Shown: piece by piece, positions 32,399-40,758 of the stretch
Numbering within the stretch: position 1 is the first letter of the stretch
How the letters are laid out: each line of letters starts with the position of its first letter
Assembly: GCF_008632455.1 (NCBI RefSeq)
Contig: NZ_CP043929.1
Coordinates: forward strand, 930,001-994,000
Source: Methylomonas rhizoryzae
Lineage (GTDB): Bacteria; Pseudomonadota; Gammaproteobacteria; Methylococcales; Methylomonadaceae
Reading direction: 5' to 3'
DNA: 64,000 nucleotides
Notes under the pieces: generated by a model
The model's input: only the letters and a program-made list of their open reading frames with translations
Database searches by the model: none
What the model was told of the DNA's origin: nothing
Translations under genes and position numbers: made by a program

Positions 32399-33637
32399 TC
32401 AAGCCGCGAAAAAACGCCGGGTAGCAAAAATTTGCGGCGAAAAACGTTTGCCTTGCCAGGACAAGCTACGCTTCAACACGAAATCGAAACGGAAAGGGTG
32501 ATAATCCTGCAAAGCTTGCAGCGGCGCGACGGCGTCTTCGGCTAACAAACCCGCTGTAGCGAAGGAGGCCGGCGAAATCAGCGGCAAAATGCCGGTCAAA
32601 GGATAATCCGAGCCGTACAGCAAGCGGGGGTGCCAAGCCGTTTCGCTAAGCAGCGTTTTGATGACGTTCGCATCGCGGTTGCGCAATATTATTGCCGAAA
32701 TGTCGCCGAACAGCTGAGCGTGCCATTGGGATTGCGTCATCATGTGCGCGAATAAGTCGAAACTTCTGACGTGCTTGCCGTTGTCGTCTCTATCGCTGCC
32801 TATGCTGGCGCAGTGGGCGACCACGACCCGCACGCCGGCATCCAAAGCCCTTCGCAGACGTAGCGGATTGCCGAACTCCGGTCGGTCGGCACCGGTTACG
32901 GCCTTTTCTTCCCCACTATGACTGATGACGGGGATGTCCAGAGCCGCGGCGGCTCGATAAAAGCGATCGCACAGCGGCGAGGCCGGGTCTATGCCCATCG
33001 CCGGCGGCAGCCATTTAACCGCACGGGCGCCGTTTTTTACCGCTTGTTGCAACGCTTGTACGCAATCCTGCCGATAGGGATGAATACTGGCTACCCATTC
33101 CAGCCGGTCCGGGTAGCGTTGCGCAAGGGTTTGGGCATAGGCATTGGGTACGTAAAAAAATGAATGGACGTGATCCGCGTCGCCGGCCGCGCCATGGGTG
33201 CGGTCGAAGGCATACAGCATGGCTTTGGCACCGGTAGGCATGCTGTCCAGCAATGCCAACAGGCGATTCAGATAGCCCAGGTCCTGCCCGCCGGGACGGC
33301 CGGTACACGCCGCGTTGGAGTAAGCCCGGTATTGCAGCGATTGCAGCGGATGTAACAGCGGTTGTCTCATGGCGGGATTGAGTTCAATCCCGCTGTCGCC
33401 GTCGCCGGAGCCTAGAATATGCACGTGGCAATCCCACCACTCGTTCGGGTCTATCCCCTGCCAAGCTTCGGTTTCCAAGGCGGAGGCCGGCGCTTGGCGC
33501 GGATCCAGGCATTGATTGCTCAGTCGCCACCATCCTTGGGCTGCCGGGCTGCAAGCCGTCAAACCCAGGCCGGCCATGCTCAAAAAGCGGCGGCGCGAAA
33601 CCTGGTGCGGCTGTTCAGGCGAGGTTGAGCTAGGCAT
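32399..33637 (-). CDS. Tat-exported amidohydrolase (TIM-barrel, Amidohydro_2-like)
   Basis: 412 aa from ATG 33637 (AAGGATAAA ahead). A twin-arginine signal (VSRRRFLSMAGLGLTAC) with a Cys that could be lipid-modified. The barrel has the metal-ligand pattern of amidohydrolases: DCHVHI near residue 69, ISHSGEEK, VVAHCAS and LLYGSDYPLTG. This family hydrolyses or decarboxylates cyclic and aromatic substrates; the substrate is not known. Export by Tat implies folding with a metal cofactor before translocation. It ends convergently to the Lnb-like gene with about 90 bp between. Confidence 0.85.
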   Translation of the reverse strand: MPSSTSPEQPHQVSRRRFLSMAGLGLTACSPAAQGWWRLSNQCLDPRQAPASALETEAWQGIDPNEWWDCHVHILGSGDGDSGIELNPAMRQPLLHPLQSLQYRAYSNAACTGRPGGQDLGYLNRLLALLDSMPTGAKAMLYAFDRTHGAAGDADHVHSFFYVPNAYAQTLAQRYPDRLEWVASIHPYRQDCVQALQQAVKNGARAVKWLPPAMGIDPASPLCDRFYRAAAALDIPVISHSGEEKAVTGADRPEFGNPLRLRRALDAGVRVVVAHCASIGSDRDDNGKHVRSFDLFAHMMTQSQWHAQLFGDISAIILRNRDANVIKTLLSETAWHPRLLYGSDYPLTGILPLISPASFATAGLLAEDAVAPLQALQDYHPFRFDFVLKRSLSWQGKRFSPQIFATRRFFAA

Positions 33638-33810
33638 TTTATCCTTGTATACGGGCTTATAGCATCGCTTGTATAGATTCAGGCTATCCGCTATATATTG
33701 GGCGCATTTCAACATTCGGTGGCCGCTTTGTCCGGCGAGGAAGCCTGGCTACGTCCTGCTAGGTTGTGCATCAGCCGCCATGCCGCTCAATATCCGGTAG
33801 GAGATCGACA

Positions 33811-34755
33811 GTGCAATTTAAAGATTATTACCAGATTTTAGGCGTAAATCGGGATGCGGCGGTAGAGGACATCAAAAAAGCCTATCGTAAACTGGCCCGC
33901 AAGTATCACCCGGATATTTCCAAAGAAGCCAACGCTGAAGCGCGGATGAAAGAAGTCAACGAAGCTTACGCGGTATTGTCCGATACCGAGAAGCGGGCGG
34001 CTTATGACCAGTTGGGGCGCGGCTATCGGCCCGGTCAGGAATTTCATCCTCCGCCCGATTGGGATGCCGGTTTCGAGTTTTCCACTACTGATGCCGGCGA
34101 CTTCGGCGATTTTTTCAGCCAATTGTTCGGGCGCATGGGAGCGGGCAGGCGTCAAACCGGTCCGTTTGCAAGCGGCGGCTCGGTTCACGGCCGCGGCGAA
34201 GACCATCATGCCAAAGTATTGCTGGATATTGAAGACGCCTTTAGCGGTGCCACCCGGCAAGTGAGTCTGCGGGTGCCGCGTCTCGATGCGCAAGGCCGAG
34301 TCGGTTTGGACAATCGCACGTTGAACGTCAAAATTCCCAAAGGCGTGCACGAAGGCCAAATAATCCGCTTGGCCGGCCAAGGAGCGCCGGGATTGGGTAG
34401 CGGCAAGCCGGGCGATTTGTTGCTGGAAGTGCATTTCAACCCGCATAAGTCGTTGCGCGTCGACGCTGCCAATCTGCACATGAGTTTGCCGGTCAGTCCT
34501 TGGGAAGCCGCACTGGGCGCGGCGATTTCGGTCAATTTATTCTCGACAGTGCTGAAAGTACGCATACCGGCCGGCACGCAGAGCGGTCAGCAGTTACGCT
34601 TGCGTGGCCAAGGGATACCCAGTACGCCGCCCGGGGATCTGTTTTTGGACATTCAGGTATTGTTGCCGCCCGCGACTAGCGCTAAAGCGCGGGAAATCTA
34701 TGAAACAATGGCGCGGGAACTGGCATTCGATCCGCGCGCAGACAGGAGGATATAA
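33811..34755 (+). CDS. cbpA: Curved-DNA-binding protein CbpA (DnaJ-like co-chaperone)
   Basis: 314 aa starting at GTG 33811 with AGGAG nine bases upstream; the longer open frame adds residues not found in the family. J-domain at residues 3-68 with the HPD motif (KYHPDI) that stimulates DnaK, then a Gly/Phe-rich linker, and two C-terminal beta domains (residues ~125-300). No zinc-finger, which separates it from DnaJ. It acts in the cytoplasm as a DnaK co-chaperone and nucleoid-associated protein. The modulator cbpM follows at 3 bp. Confidence 0.95.
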   Translation: MQFKDYYQILGVNRDAAVEDIKKAYRKLARKYHPDISKEANAEARMKEVNEAYAVLSDTEKRAAYDQLGRGYRPGQEFHPPPDWDAGFEFSTTDAGDFGDFFSQLFGRMGAGRRQTGPFASGGSVHGRGEDHHAKVLLDIEDAFSGATRQVSLRVPRLDAQGRVGLDNRTLNVKIPKGVHEGQIIRLAGQGAPGLGSGKPGDLLLEVHFNPHKSLRVDAANLHMSLPVSPWEAALGAAISVNLFSTVLKVRIPAGTQSGQQLRLRGQGIPSTPPGDLFLDIQVLLPPATSAKAREIYETMARELAFDPRADRRI

Positions 34756-34758
34756 GCG

Positions 34759-35067
34759 ATGCCGGAAGCGAAGCAGGTGATAGACGCCATACTCGAAGCA
34801 GGCGGATTGACTTTACAACAACTGGCCCAATTATCAGAGGTAGAGCCGGAATGGATTAGCCGGCATATAGCCGAAGGTTTATTGTCGCCCGGCAAGGAAC
34901 AGGCCGGAGAATGGCGATTTTCCAGTGCCAGCTTGTTAAGAATACGCCGCATCGTCAGCCTGGAGCGCGATTTCGAAGCCGTACCGGAACTGGCGGCACT
35001 GGTTGCCGACTTGGAAGAAGAAATCGCTATTTTGCGCAAGCGTTTGCAGCGGGCCGGGCTGGATTGA
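34759..35067 (+). CDS. cbpM: CbpA modulator CbpM
   Basis: 102 aa, a MerR-like helical protein (LTLQQLAQLSEVEPEWISRH, then WRFSSASLLRIRRIVSLERD and a C-terminal coiled helix ending in LRKRLQRAGLD). In E. coli CbpM binds the J-domain of CbpA and inhibits both its co-chaperone and DNA-binding activities. Directly downstream of cbpA, with AGGAGG before the ATG. Confidence 0.92.
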   Translation: MPEAKQVIDAILEAGGLTLQQLAQLSEVEPEWISRHIAEGLLSPGKEQAGEWRFSSASLLRIRRIVSLERDFEAVPELAALVADLEEEIAILRKRLQRAGLD

Positions 35068-35143
35068 TCCGGATGCGCGTGTCTGGGGCCGCCATCGCAA
35101 GGCAGGACTTTGTTTTTAAGTTTTCCGATCAGGGGGAAATGGC

Positions 35144-35578
35144 ATGAGCGAATTACTCCACTTGGCTTGTCCGCACTGTTTGGCGGTCAACCGTCTGCCG
35201 GCCGAACGGTTGGCGCAAGGACCTAAATGCGGTGTGTGCCATAGGGCTCTGTTTGACGGTCATCCGATTGCATTGAATGCGGAAGGGTTCGACAAACAAC
35301 TGCAGCACAATGCGCTTCCGTTGCTGGTGGATTTTTGGGCGGATTGGTGCGGGCCGTGCAAAATGATGGCGCCGGCTTTCGCCCAAGCGGCTCGGACCTT
35401 GGAGCCGCGTATGCGGCTGGCCAAGGTCGATACCGAGGCGGAGCCGGAACTGGCCGCCCGTTACGCTATCCGCAGTATTCCCACGCTGATTTTGTTTCGC
35501 GGCGGCCGGGAAGTGGCGCGGCAGGCCGGCGCCATGGCGGCCGGCGATATTGTCAACTGGGCATTGCGTTCTCAATGA
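35144..35578 (+). CDS. trxC: Thioredoxin 2 (zinc-binding TrxC)
   Basis: 144 aa. The N-terminal ~30 residues hold two CxxC pairs (CPHC at about 9-12, CGVC at about 29-32) forming the TrxC zinc site. The thioredoxin domain follows with the active site WADWCGPCKMMAP near residue 63 and the cis-Pro loop SIPTLILF. It reduces disulfides in the cytoplasm and is often induced by oxidative stress. Same strand and close to cbpAM; a shared stress transcript is possible. Confidence 0.95.
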   Translation: MSELLHLACPHCLAVNRLPAERLAQGPKCGVCHRALFDGHPIALNAEGFDKQLQHNALPLLVDFWADWCGPCKMMAPAFAQAARTLEPRMRLAKVDTEAEPELAARYAIRSIPTLILFRGGREVARQAGAMAAGDIVNWALRSQ

Positions 35579-35671
35579 GCTTGCCGGCGGTTGGTTTTTA
35601 CTGCGCCCGAATCGGGGTTGCGCTCGATGGATGATAGAATCGGCGCTTTCTTCAAACGGATTGATTTTGCA

Positions 35672-36370
35672 ATGCTGAAACGTGTTTCTCTAGCCTTGGC
35701 GTCTTTTTGCTTGGCCACTTCAGGGGCGGTTGCCGAACCTGAGGACGATTGGTCGGTCTGGCTAAACAGCACCTTGCAAACCGATTTCGGCGGCAGCCCC
35801 TATCTAGCTTATTTGGAGTTGGCGCCGCGTACCAAGAACGACAACGGCGAATTTGCCCAGATGATTGTGCGACCGCTGTTGGGATACAAAATCACGCCGA
35901 AATTGCAAGTGTGGGCCGGCTACACCTGGCAGGGCGAATACAGCAAAGATAACGATTTTGACATGGCGACTCACGATGCCGTGCAGCAATTGCAGTGGAT
36001 CGACAACTGGACGCCGCAGCTCAACTTCCAGTACCGGTTTCGAGTGGAACAGCGTTTTTTCGCCGACGAAGCCGATGCCGGACATCGCATGCGTCATCGT
36101 TTGCGTTGGCTGTATTCATTGCCCGCCAGCCAGGCCTATCTGATTGCGCTGGACGAATTGTTCGTGTATTTCAACTCTATCGACGAAGGACCGAGAGCGC
36201 ATTCGGTTCAAACCGGCGTCAACCAAAATCGAAGTTATGTCGGAGTCGGTTACAAATTAACGCCCAAGATCAATGTCGACACCGGCTATCAATTGCACTA
36301 TGTGCATAATTACGGCACGCCGGATTTGTTGAACCATGTTTGGTTGACCAATTTCAACCTCAACTTTTAG
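35672..36370 (+). CDS. DUF2490 family outer-membrane-like protein
   Basis: 232 aa from ATG 35672, which opens a signal peptide (MLKRVSLALASFCLATSGAV). The mature part is beta-rich with DUF2490 features (DDWSVWLNSTLQTDFGGSPY, then YRFRVEQRFF, RHRLRWLYSLP) and a C-terminal strand ending NHVWLTNFNLNF with a terminal Phe, typical of a small outer-membrane barrel. Function unknown. An alternative ATG lies at 35627. Confidence 0.82.
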   Translation: MLKRVSLALASFCLATSGAVAEPEDDWSVWLNSTLQTDFGGSPYLAYLELAPRTKNDNGEFAQMIVRPLLGYKITPKLQVWAGYTWQGEYSKDNDFDMATHDAVQQLQWIDNWTPQLNFQYRFRVEQRFFADEADAGHRMRHRLRWLYSLPASQAYLIALDELFVYFNSIDEGPRAHSVQTGVNQNRSYVGVGYKLTPKINVDTGYQLHYVHNYGTPDLLNHVWLTNFNLNF

Positions 36371-36453
36371 TCGGCAGCCGAAAGCCGGCGGTTTTTATGC
36401 GGACATTGCGCTTCGAACGCGCAGTGCGTCGCGTATTTGATAAGTGAGTTTTT

Positions 36454-36921
36454 ATGCCTAAATTACGATTAGTTGCTTTGACTTTGCTGTGGTTTTCCCT
36501 ACCTCTGCATGCCGAAACCGTCGGTTGCGTTACCACCAGTTGGAAGTTGATCGGCGCCAATCACAAAGTTTGCGTCGAGGCGTTCGCCGACCCGGATATT
36601 GCTGGAGTTACCTGTCACGTCAGCCAGGCCAAAACCGGCGGTATTTCCGGTGCCTTGGGCGTGGCGCAGGACCCGTCACAGTTCTCGTTGTCTTGCCAGC
36701 AAACCGGGCCGATTCAATTACCCGGCAAGATGCCGGAGCAAAAGGAAGTATTTTCGGAAGGCACGTCGTTGTTATTCAAGGAAACCAAGGTCATACGCTT
36801 GTGGGACGAGGCACACAACAGCTTGGTGTACTTGGCGATCAGCCGCAAGATCATCGAAGGGGCGCCGGCTAACAGCATCTCGACGGTGGCTGTTAGGCCT
36901 TGGGGTGGCGGCGGGCAATGA
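36454..36921 (+). CDS. creA: CreA family periplasmic protein
   Basis: 155 aa with a cleavable signal (MPKLRLVALTLLWFSLPLHA) and the CreA sequence: TVGCVTTSWKLIGANHKVCV, GVTCHVSQAKTGG, RLWDEAHNSLVYLAIS. It has four Cys, probably in disulfides. It is a conserved protein of unknown function, first named for its place beside creBCD in E. coli. Here it overlaps the following DUF58 gene by four bases (ATGA). Confidence 0.9.
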   Translation: MPKLRLVALTLLWFSLPLHAETVGCVTTSWKLIGANHKVCVEAFADPDIAGVTCHVSQAKTGGISGALGVAQDPSQFSLSCQQTGPIQLPGKMPEQKEVFSEGTSLLFKETKVIRLWDEAHNSLVYLAISRKIIEGAPANSISTVAVRPWGGGGQ

Positions 36922-37865
36922 GTCAGGAATTACCCCGTGCGGCCGAAGAACGGATTGCGGTGAGTCTGAAAACCCTGATCGATCTGGCTCAACCGGCTGC
37001 CGCGCTGAAACTTCAGCCTGGCCGGATACGCGCGGCGCAAAGCGGCAATTATTTGTCCGGTTTCAAGGGGCGCGGCATGGCGTTTTTGGAAACCCGGTTG
37101 TACCAGCCGGGAGACGACGTGCGGCGCATGGATTGGCGGGTGACCGCGCGCACCGGCAAAGCGCACAGCAAGATTTTTGCCGAAGAACGCGAGCGACCAT
37201 TGTTTATTTCGGTGGATTACCGGGCCTGCATGGCTTTTGCCAGCCGGGGAGTGTTCAAGCGTGTGCAAGCCGCTAAATTGGCCGCATTGCTGGCTTGGAG
37301 CGGCTTGAAACAAGGCGACCGTATCGGCGGGCAAATATTCGGTGAAGCCGGGTGCATGGAATTGAAGCCGCGCAACGGCAAAGCAGCCTTGCTGCGTTTT
37401 CTGAATGCCTTGGTACAACCGGTTTATACGAGTGTCGGCGCGGAAGGCTCCAGTGTCTTGGAGCGGGCTTTGGTTCGCTTGCAACACCATGCCCACCCCG
37501 GGAGTCGGGTGTATGTGATCAGCGACTTTCGCGGTTTGACGACCGGCGTTGAAAGCCACTTGACCTTGCTGTCCCGGCACTGCGAAGTAATATTGCTGCA
37601 AGTCTACGATGCCCTGGAAACGCAATTGCCGCAAACCGGCCGCTACCGGTTTACCGACAAAATACGCGATTTGGTCGTGGACAGCGGCGACATTGGCCTG
37701 AGACAGGAATATGGCCGACGCTTCGAGCAGCGTCAGGCCCGATTGATGCAGCTGTGTCAAAAATTGAGTTTAACCTTACTGACTTGCGACACCCGGCAAT
37801 TGCCGCAACAAGTGCTCAGTGTCCATGCGTTGTCCACTCAGTCGAATAAAAGCGTGCGAATTTAG
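36918..37865 (+). CDS. DUF58 (von Willebrand factor A-like) protein
   Basis: 315 aa with the DUF58 signature LYQPGDDVRRMDWRVTARTG near residue 66, followed by a vWA-like fold (LFISVDYRACMAFA, VYVISDFRGL). DUF58 proteins usually follow a MoxR-type AAA+ ATPase and precede vWA/TPR genes of the Bat cluster, but here the gene is coupled only to creA and is followed by truC. No ATPase gene is nearby, so any MoxR partner is elsewhere. The start at 36918 is fixed by the ATGA overlap. Confidence 0.88.
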   Translation: MSQELPRAAEERIAVSLKTLIDLAQPAAALKLQPGRIRAAQSGNYLSGFKGRGMAFLETRLYQPGDDVRRMDWRVTARTGKAHSKIFAEERERPLFISVDYRACMAFASRGVFKRVQAAKLAALLAWSGLKQGDRIGGQIFGEAGCMELKPRNGKAALLRFLNALVQPVYTSVGAEGSSVLERALVRLQHHAHPGSRVYVISDFRGLTTGVESHLTLLSRHCEVILLQVYDALETQLPQTGRYRFTDKIRDLVVDSGDIGLRQEYGRRFEQRQARLMQLCQKLSLTLLTCDTRQLPQQVLSVHALSTQSNKSVRI

Positions 37866-37942
37866 GTGTTGGCTGGTGTTGCGTCGTGTAAATGTGGCTC
37901 GAGTTTGATCCGTTTCTACCTACGTTGGATATAGGAAAGACA

Positions 37943-38665
37943 GTGACGCCGCTCGACGAAAATCCGCTTAAGGAAATCTATCGCGACCGTTGGTTGCTGG
38001 CGGTACATAAGCCGGCCGGCTTGTTGGTGCACCGCAGTCCCATCGACAAACACGAAACCGAATTTGCCTTGCAGTATGCTAGGGCCCTGAACGCAGGCGC
38101 GCACGTTTACCCGGTGCACAGGTTGGACCGGCCAACTTCCGGGCTGTTAGTCTTCGCTCGCGATGCCCGGACTGCCCGCAGTTTGGGTAAAGCGCTGATG
38201 GCCGGCGAAGTCCGCAAAACTTATCGGGCCGTAGTAAGAGGATGGCCGCCCGAGCAAGGTTTGATCGATCATCCGTTACGCGATGAGCCGGACGATCGGC
38301 GTCTGAAGAGCGAGCCGCACGCGGTGCGCCAAGCCCGCACCGGCTACCGACGTTTGGCGACTACGGAAATTCCGGTAGCAATCGAAGGTCACGCCACCAG
38401 CCGCTACAGCTTGGTCGAGTTGTATCCGGAAACCGGCCGCAAGCACCAATTGCGCCGACACATGAAGCACATCAGTCACCCCATCATCGGCGACGCCAAC
38501 CACGGACGCGGTCGTCACAATCGTTATTTCGCCGAACGTTTCGGTTATGGCCGCTTGATGCTGGCGGCTACCGAAATGAGATTCCGGCATCCCGCCACCG
38601 GCGCGGAGTTGCATTTGCATGCCGAGCCGGACGCCAGCTTCATGCAAGTGTTGTCGATATTTTAA
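37943..38665 (+). CDS. truC: tRNA pseudouridine(65) synthase TruC
   Basis: 240 aa from GTG 37943, preferred because AGGAAAGACA precedes it; an ATG 17 codons upstream has no ribosome-binding site. RluA/TruC-type catalytic motif VHRLDRPTSGLL (catalytic Asp), then the KVRTY-like strand and GRKHQLRRHMKHISHPIIGD, highly characteristic of TruC. It isomerises U65 in the T-arm of some tRNAs, including tRNA-Ile and tRNA-Asp in E. coli. Convergent with the DUF445 gene. Confidence 0.92.
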   Translation: MTPLDENPLKEIYRDRWLLAVHKPAGLLVHRSPIDKHETEFALQYARALNAGAHVYPVHRLDRPTSGLLVFARDARTARSLGKALMAGEVRKTYRAVVRGWPPEQGLIDHPLRDEPDDRRLKSEPHAVRQARTGYRRLATTEIPVAIEGHATSRYSLVELYPETGRKHQLRRHMKHISHPIIGDANHGRGRHNRYFAERFGYGRLMLAATEMRFRHPATGAELHLHAEPDASFMQVLSIF

Positions 38666-38706
38666 CAGGCGTCCGCCGGAGACTGGCGCCGGGGTGATGC
38701 ACCTCA

Positions 38707-39435
38707 TCAAGCAAAGCCGAACAGCAGCCCCAGCAAGCCGCCGAATACGCCGCCCCAAACCACCAGCCAGCCCAAATGTTGTTTGATGATGGTTTGCACG
38801 ATTTCTTTGACCATTAACGGGGTCAGTTCGCTCAGCCGTTTATCGATGACGGCTTCGATTTTTCCGGTTAAATCCTCGCCGATTTTGTGCGCGTTCAAAC
38901 CGTGCTGCAGCGCTTGCCTAAAACGTTCGGATTCGACCATTTCCTGCAGGGTATGCCGCATTTTTTCGCACACCGGTGCTTGCAACGGCGCCAGTGCCTC
39001 TTCGCCGCCCATCATCATCACCATGCCGCCGAACGGAGAAGCCATGATGGAAACGACCAAGCCTTGGTAAATTTTGTCGTAATCGACCGCCTCCAACAAA
39101 GGCTGTAAATTCAATACCCGGCTGCCTTGCGCTTCTTCGGTTTCGATAAAATTTTCGATATTCTCGACGGTAAAGAATTGCTGCATCATCAGAGCTTTGA
39201 TCGAGGCTTTAAATTCTTCGAACCGAGCGGGAATAACCCCGGAGCCGTACAAATAAGGTACTTTCTCGAACAGCATATGAACGGCCAGCCAGTTGGTGAT
39301 GGCACCGGAGAAGGCAAAAAAACCGATGGCCTTGAAAGTATCAGAACCTACCGGGCTGATATAGCCAAGCAGAATGATCAAGGCGGAAATTGAATTGGTG
39401 AGAAAGCTTTTGTCGAGGAATTTTTTTGTGTCCAT
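38707..39435 (-). CDS. DUF445 family membrane protein
   Basis: 242 aa. Two N-terminal membrane segments (about residues 14-30 and 36-54), a long helical cytoplasmic or periplasmic part with FFAFSGAITNWLAVHMLFEK and IPARFEEFKASIKALMMQQF, and a C-terminal Gly-rich helix (WLVVWGGVFGGLLGLLFGFA). This matches the DUF445/YheB family, whose function is unknown. The gene appears monocistronic. Confidence 0.85.
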   Translation of the reverse strand: MDTKKFLDKSFLTNSISALIILLGYISPVGSDTFKAIGFFAFSGAITNWLAVHMLFEKVPYLYGSGVIPARFEEFKASIKALMMQQFFTVENIENFIETEEAQGSRVLNLQPLLEAVDYDKIYQGLVVSIMASPFGGMVMMMGGEEALAPLQAPVCEKMRHTLQEMVESERFRQALQHGLNAHKIGEDLTGKIEAVIDKRLSELTPLMVKEIVQTIIKQHLGWLVVWGGVFGGLLGLLFGFA

Positions 39436-39922
39436 GAGTGATGATGTATCGAGTGATTGGAAGTTAACGTTGCGAAACGCAGATAAGGCGGCGCTCCAAG
39501 GTTGACCGAATCATCAATGGGTGCGGTTTGGAAAAATTCAAGATTACTATGGTTCGTAGTGCAAGCGGTCTATAAGCGTTGGGAGCCGGTGTTTGGGCGG
39601 CCGAGCTTCTGTGTTGGGCTCAGGGTCCGGTTGCTGCATTGATGCTCGGATCGAAGCATGCTTTTATGCCGGCGTTTGTTAAGCTCCTGCCGGCATGGGC
39701 TTTTTAGATGCGGCCGATTCCGCTGAGCAAAGTAAGCCTCCTTCGGGGGGGGCATGGCGTTACTCAAAAACAACCGCTGTTTGAGGCGATTTTTTAAATC
39801 TTTTACTCAACTATAAGTAATTGATTTTATATGTACAAAAAAGCTGTTTCTTGAGAGCGCTTTAGGCAGGGAGCCGGCCGGGTTTACGGCGATGCTAGCG
39901 GCCGTTACCGGTAATCCTCATG
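39436..39922. other. 487-bp intergenic region
   Basis: No gene found. It contains an inverted repeat ATGCCGGC ... GCCGGCAT (15-nt loop) followed by GGGCTTTTT near 39667-39704, a possible plus-strand terminator with no obvious gene in front of it, and an AT-rich stretch around 39790-39850. A 67-codon minus-strand frame here has no ribosome-binding site and a skewed composition and is not called. Confidence 0.4.
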
Positions 39923-40000
39923 TTTACTATGAAAGTCATGGTGGGGGCGACGTATAGCCGCGATTTGCAAGGCCATCATCGCGACTATACGCCGCTCCCA
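39923..40000 (-). repeat. REP-like hairpin, copy 2, cut at its foot
   Basis: Reverse-complement copy of 3751-3829, including the CATAGTAAA tail. On the minus strand the hairpin should begin GTAG, but the last bases are CCCA-side (TGGG), and the next base on the plus strand is the first base of a group II intron fragment. The GTAG foot has therefore been replaced or separated. Confidence 0.75.
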
Positions 40001-40258
40001 GTGCGCTCGTGAAGGCGCACACATCGGATGGTGAAAGTCCATGTCAGGGTATGCCAAGGCTCTGTGGCTGGAGGTGGATCGTTGGGACGTGTGTGCGAGA
40101 TAAGCGAGGAGCTCTGTGCGGTGGCGCGAAACCGGGCAGGCGTCAGAGCTCGATACGACTACATGGAGGCAGGAGGTAGAGCAACGCAGGAGCAGTTGCC
40201 GAGTACGGAAGGGGCGAAAGCCGCGAGAGGCTGGGTTAGCCCGGCTCAGGCCCGCTAC
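40001..40258 (+). mobile_element. 5' fragment of a group II intron (domain I), no reverse transcriptase
   Basis: Begins GTGCGCTCGTGAAGGCGCAC, the conserved GUGCG intron start folding into the first short helix. The known landmarks of bacterial introns follow: GGTGAAAGTCC, AGGGTATGCC, AAGGCTCTGTGGCTGG, then GCGCGAAACCGGGC and the GAAAGCCGCGAGAGGC-like region. It breaks off at about 40258, at the dciA stop codon, with no intron-encoded protein, domain V or 3' end. It directly abuts the stem of a REP hairpin. Confidence 0.72.
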
Positions 40259-40723
40259 TCAGTCTGTTTGTCGTTCGGCCTTGCTTTTGAGCGTTGTCAT
40301 TAAACGGGACATCGCTTGTGTCAACTCGTCACCACTATCAGCCGGACTATGCGGTGCCAATGCTGCAATCGTATCGGCCGAAGGCAGTCTGGCCGGCCGC
40401 AACGGGCGGATGTCCCGCCACGGCGGTAAAATCTTGATGCGTACCTTGTCGATTTTGCCGGAAGCGATAGTAGTCGGAAGGTTGAGCAGGGTGTCCTGAT
40501 AAAACCTCAGCTGCGTAGCCCAGGCGGAGGAGGTTGCATATATCGTCAAGCGTTGCCGGTTACGTAAGCAATGTACGATATTTTCCGCTATATTTTGGGG
40601 TAATAGGGAGCGCACTTGCTGCAGCAACTGCCGTTGTTCGGCTATCTGCACCAGACAATAGGCCAAGGCGTGGTTTTCATAGCCTAGGGCCGATTTGAAA
40701 ACGGTTTTTTTCGATAGATTCAT
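40259..40723 (-). CDS. dciA: DUF721/DciA family protein, probable replicative helicase loader
   Basis: 154 aa from ATG 40723 with GAGAG just ahead. The DUF721 core reads LLQQVRSLLPQNIAENIVHC, RLTIYATSSAWATQLRFYQD, and IDKVRIKILPPW. DciA is the ancestral loader of DnaB helicase in bacteria lacking DnaC. The frame is open to 40789 but would then overlap hoxF, so the internal ATG is chosen. Its 3' end coincides with the edge of the group II intron fragment, yet the protein looks full length. Divergent from hoxF with only 35 bp between start codons. Confidence 0.82.
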   Translation of the reverse strand: MNLSKKTVFKSALGYENHALAYCLVQIAEQRQLLQQVRSLLPQNIAENIVHCLRNRQRLTIYATSSAWATQLRFYQDTLLNLPTTIASGKIDKVRIKILPPWRDIRPLRPARLPSADTIAALAPHSPADSGDELTQAMSRLMTTLKSKAERQTD

Positions 40724-40758
40724 ACTCTCGCAATAGATCAGGAAACGGTGGTGGTACG

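Noticed and set aside
39570..39773. 67-codon minus-strand frame
   Set aside because: No ribosome site, basic low-complexity sequence, overlaps a palindrome-rich intergenic region.
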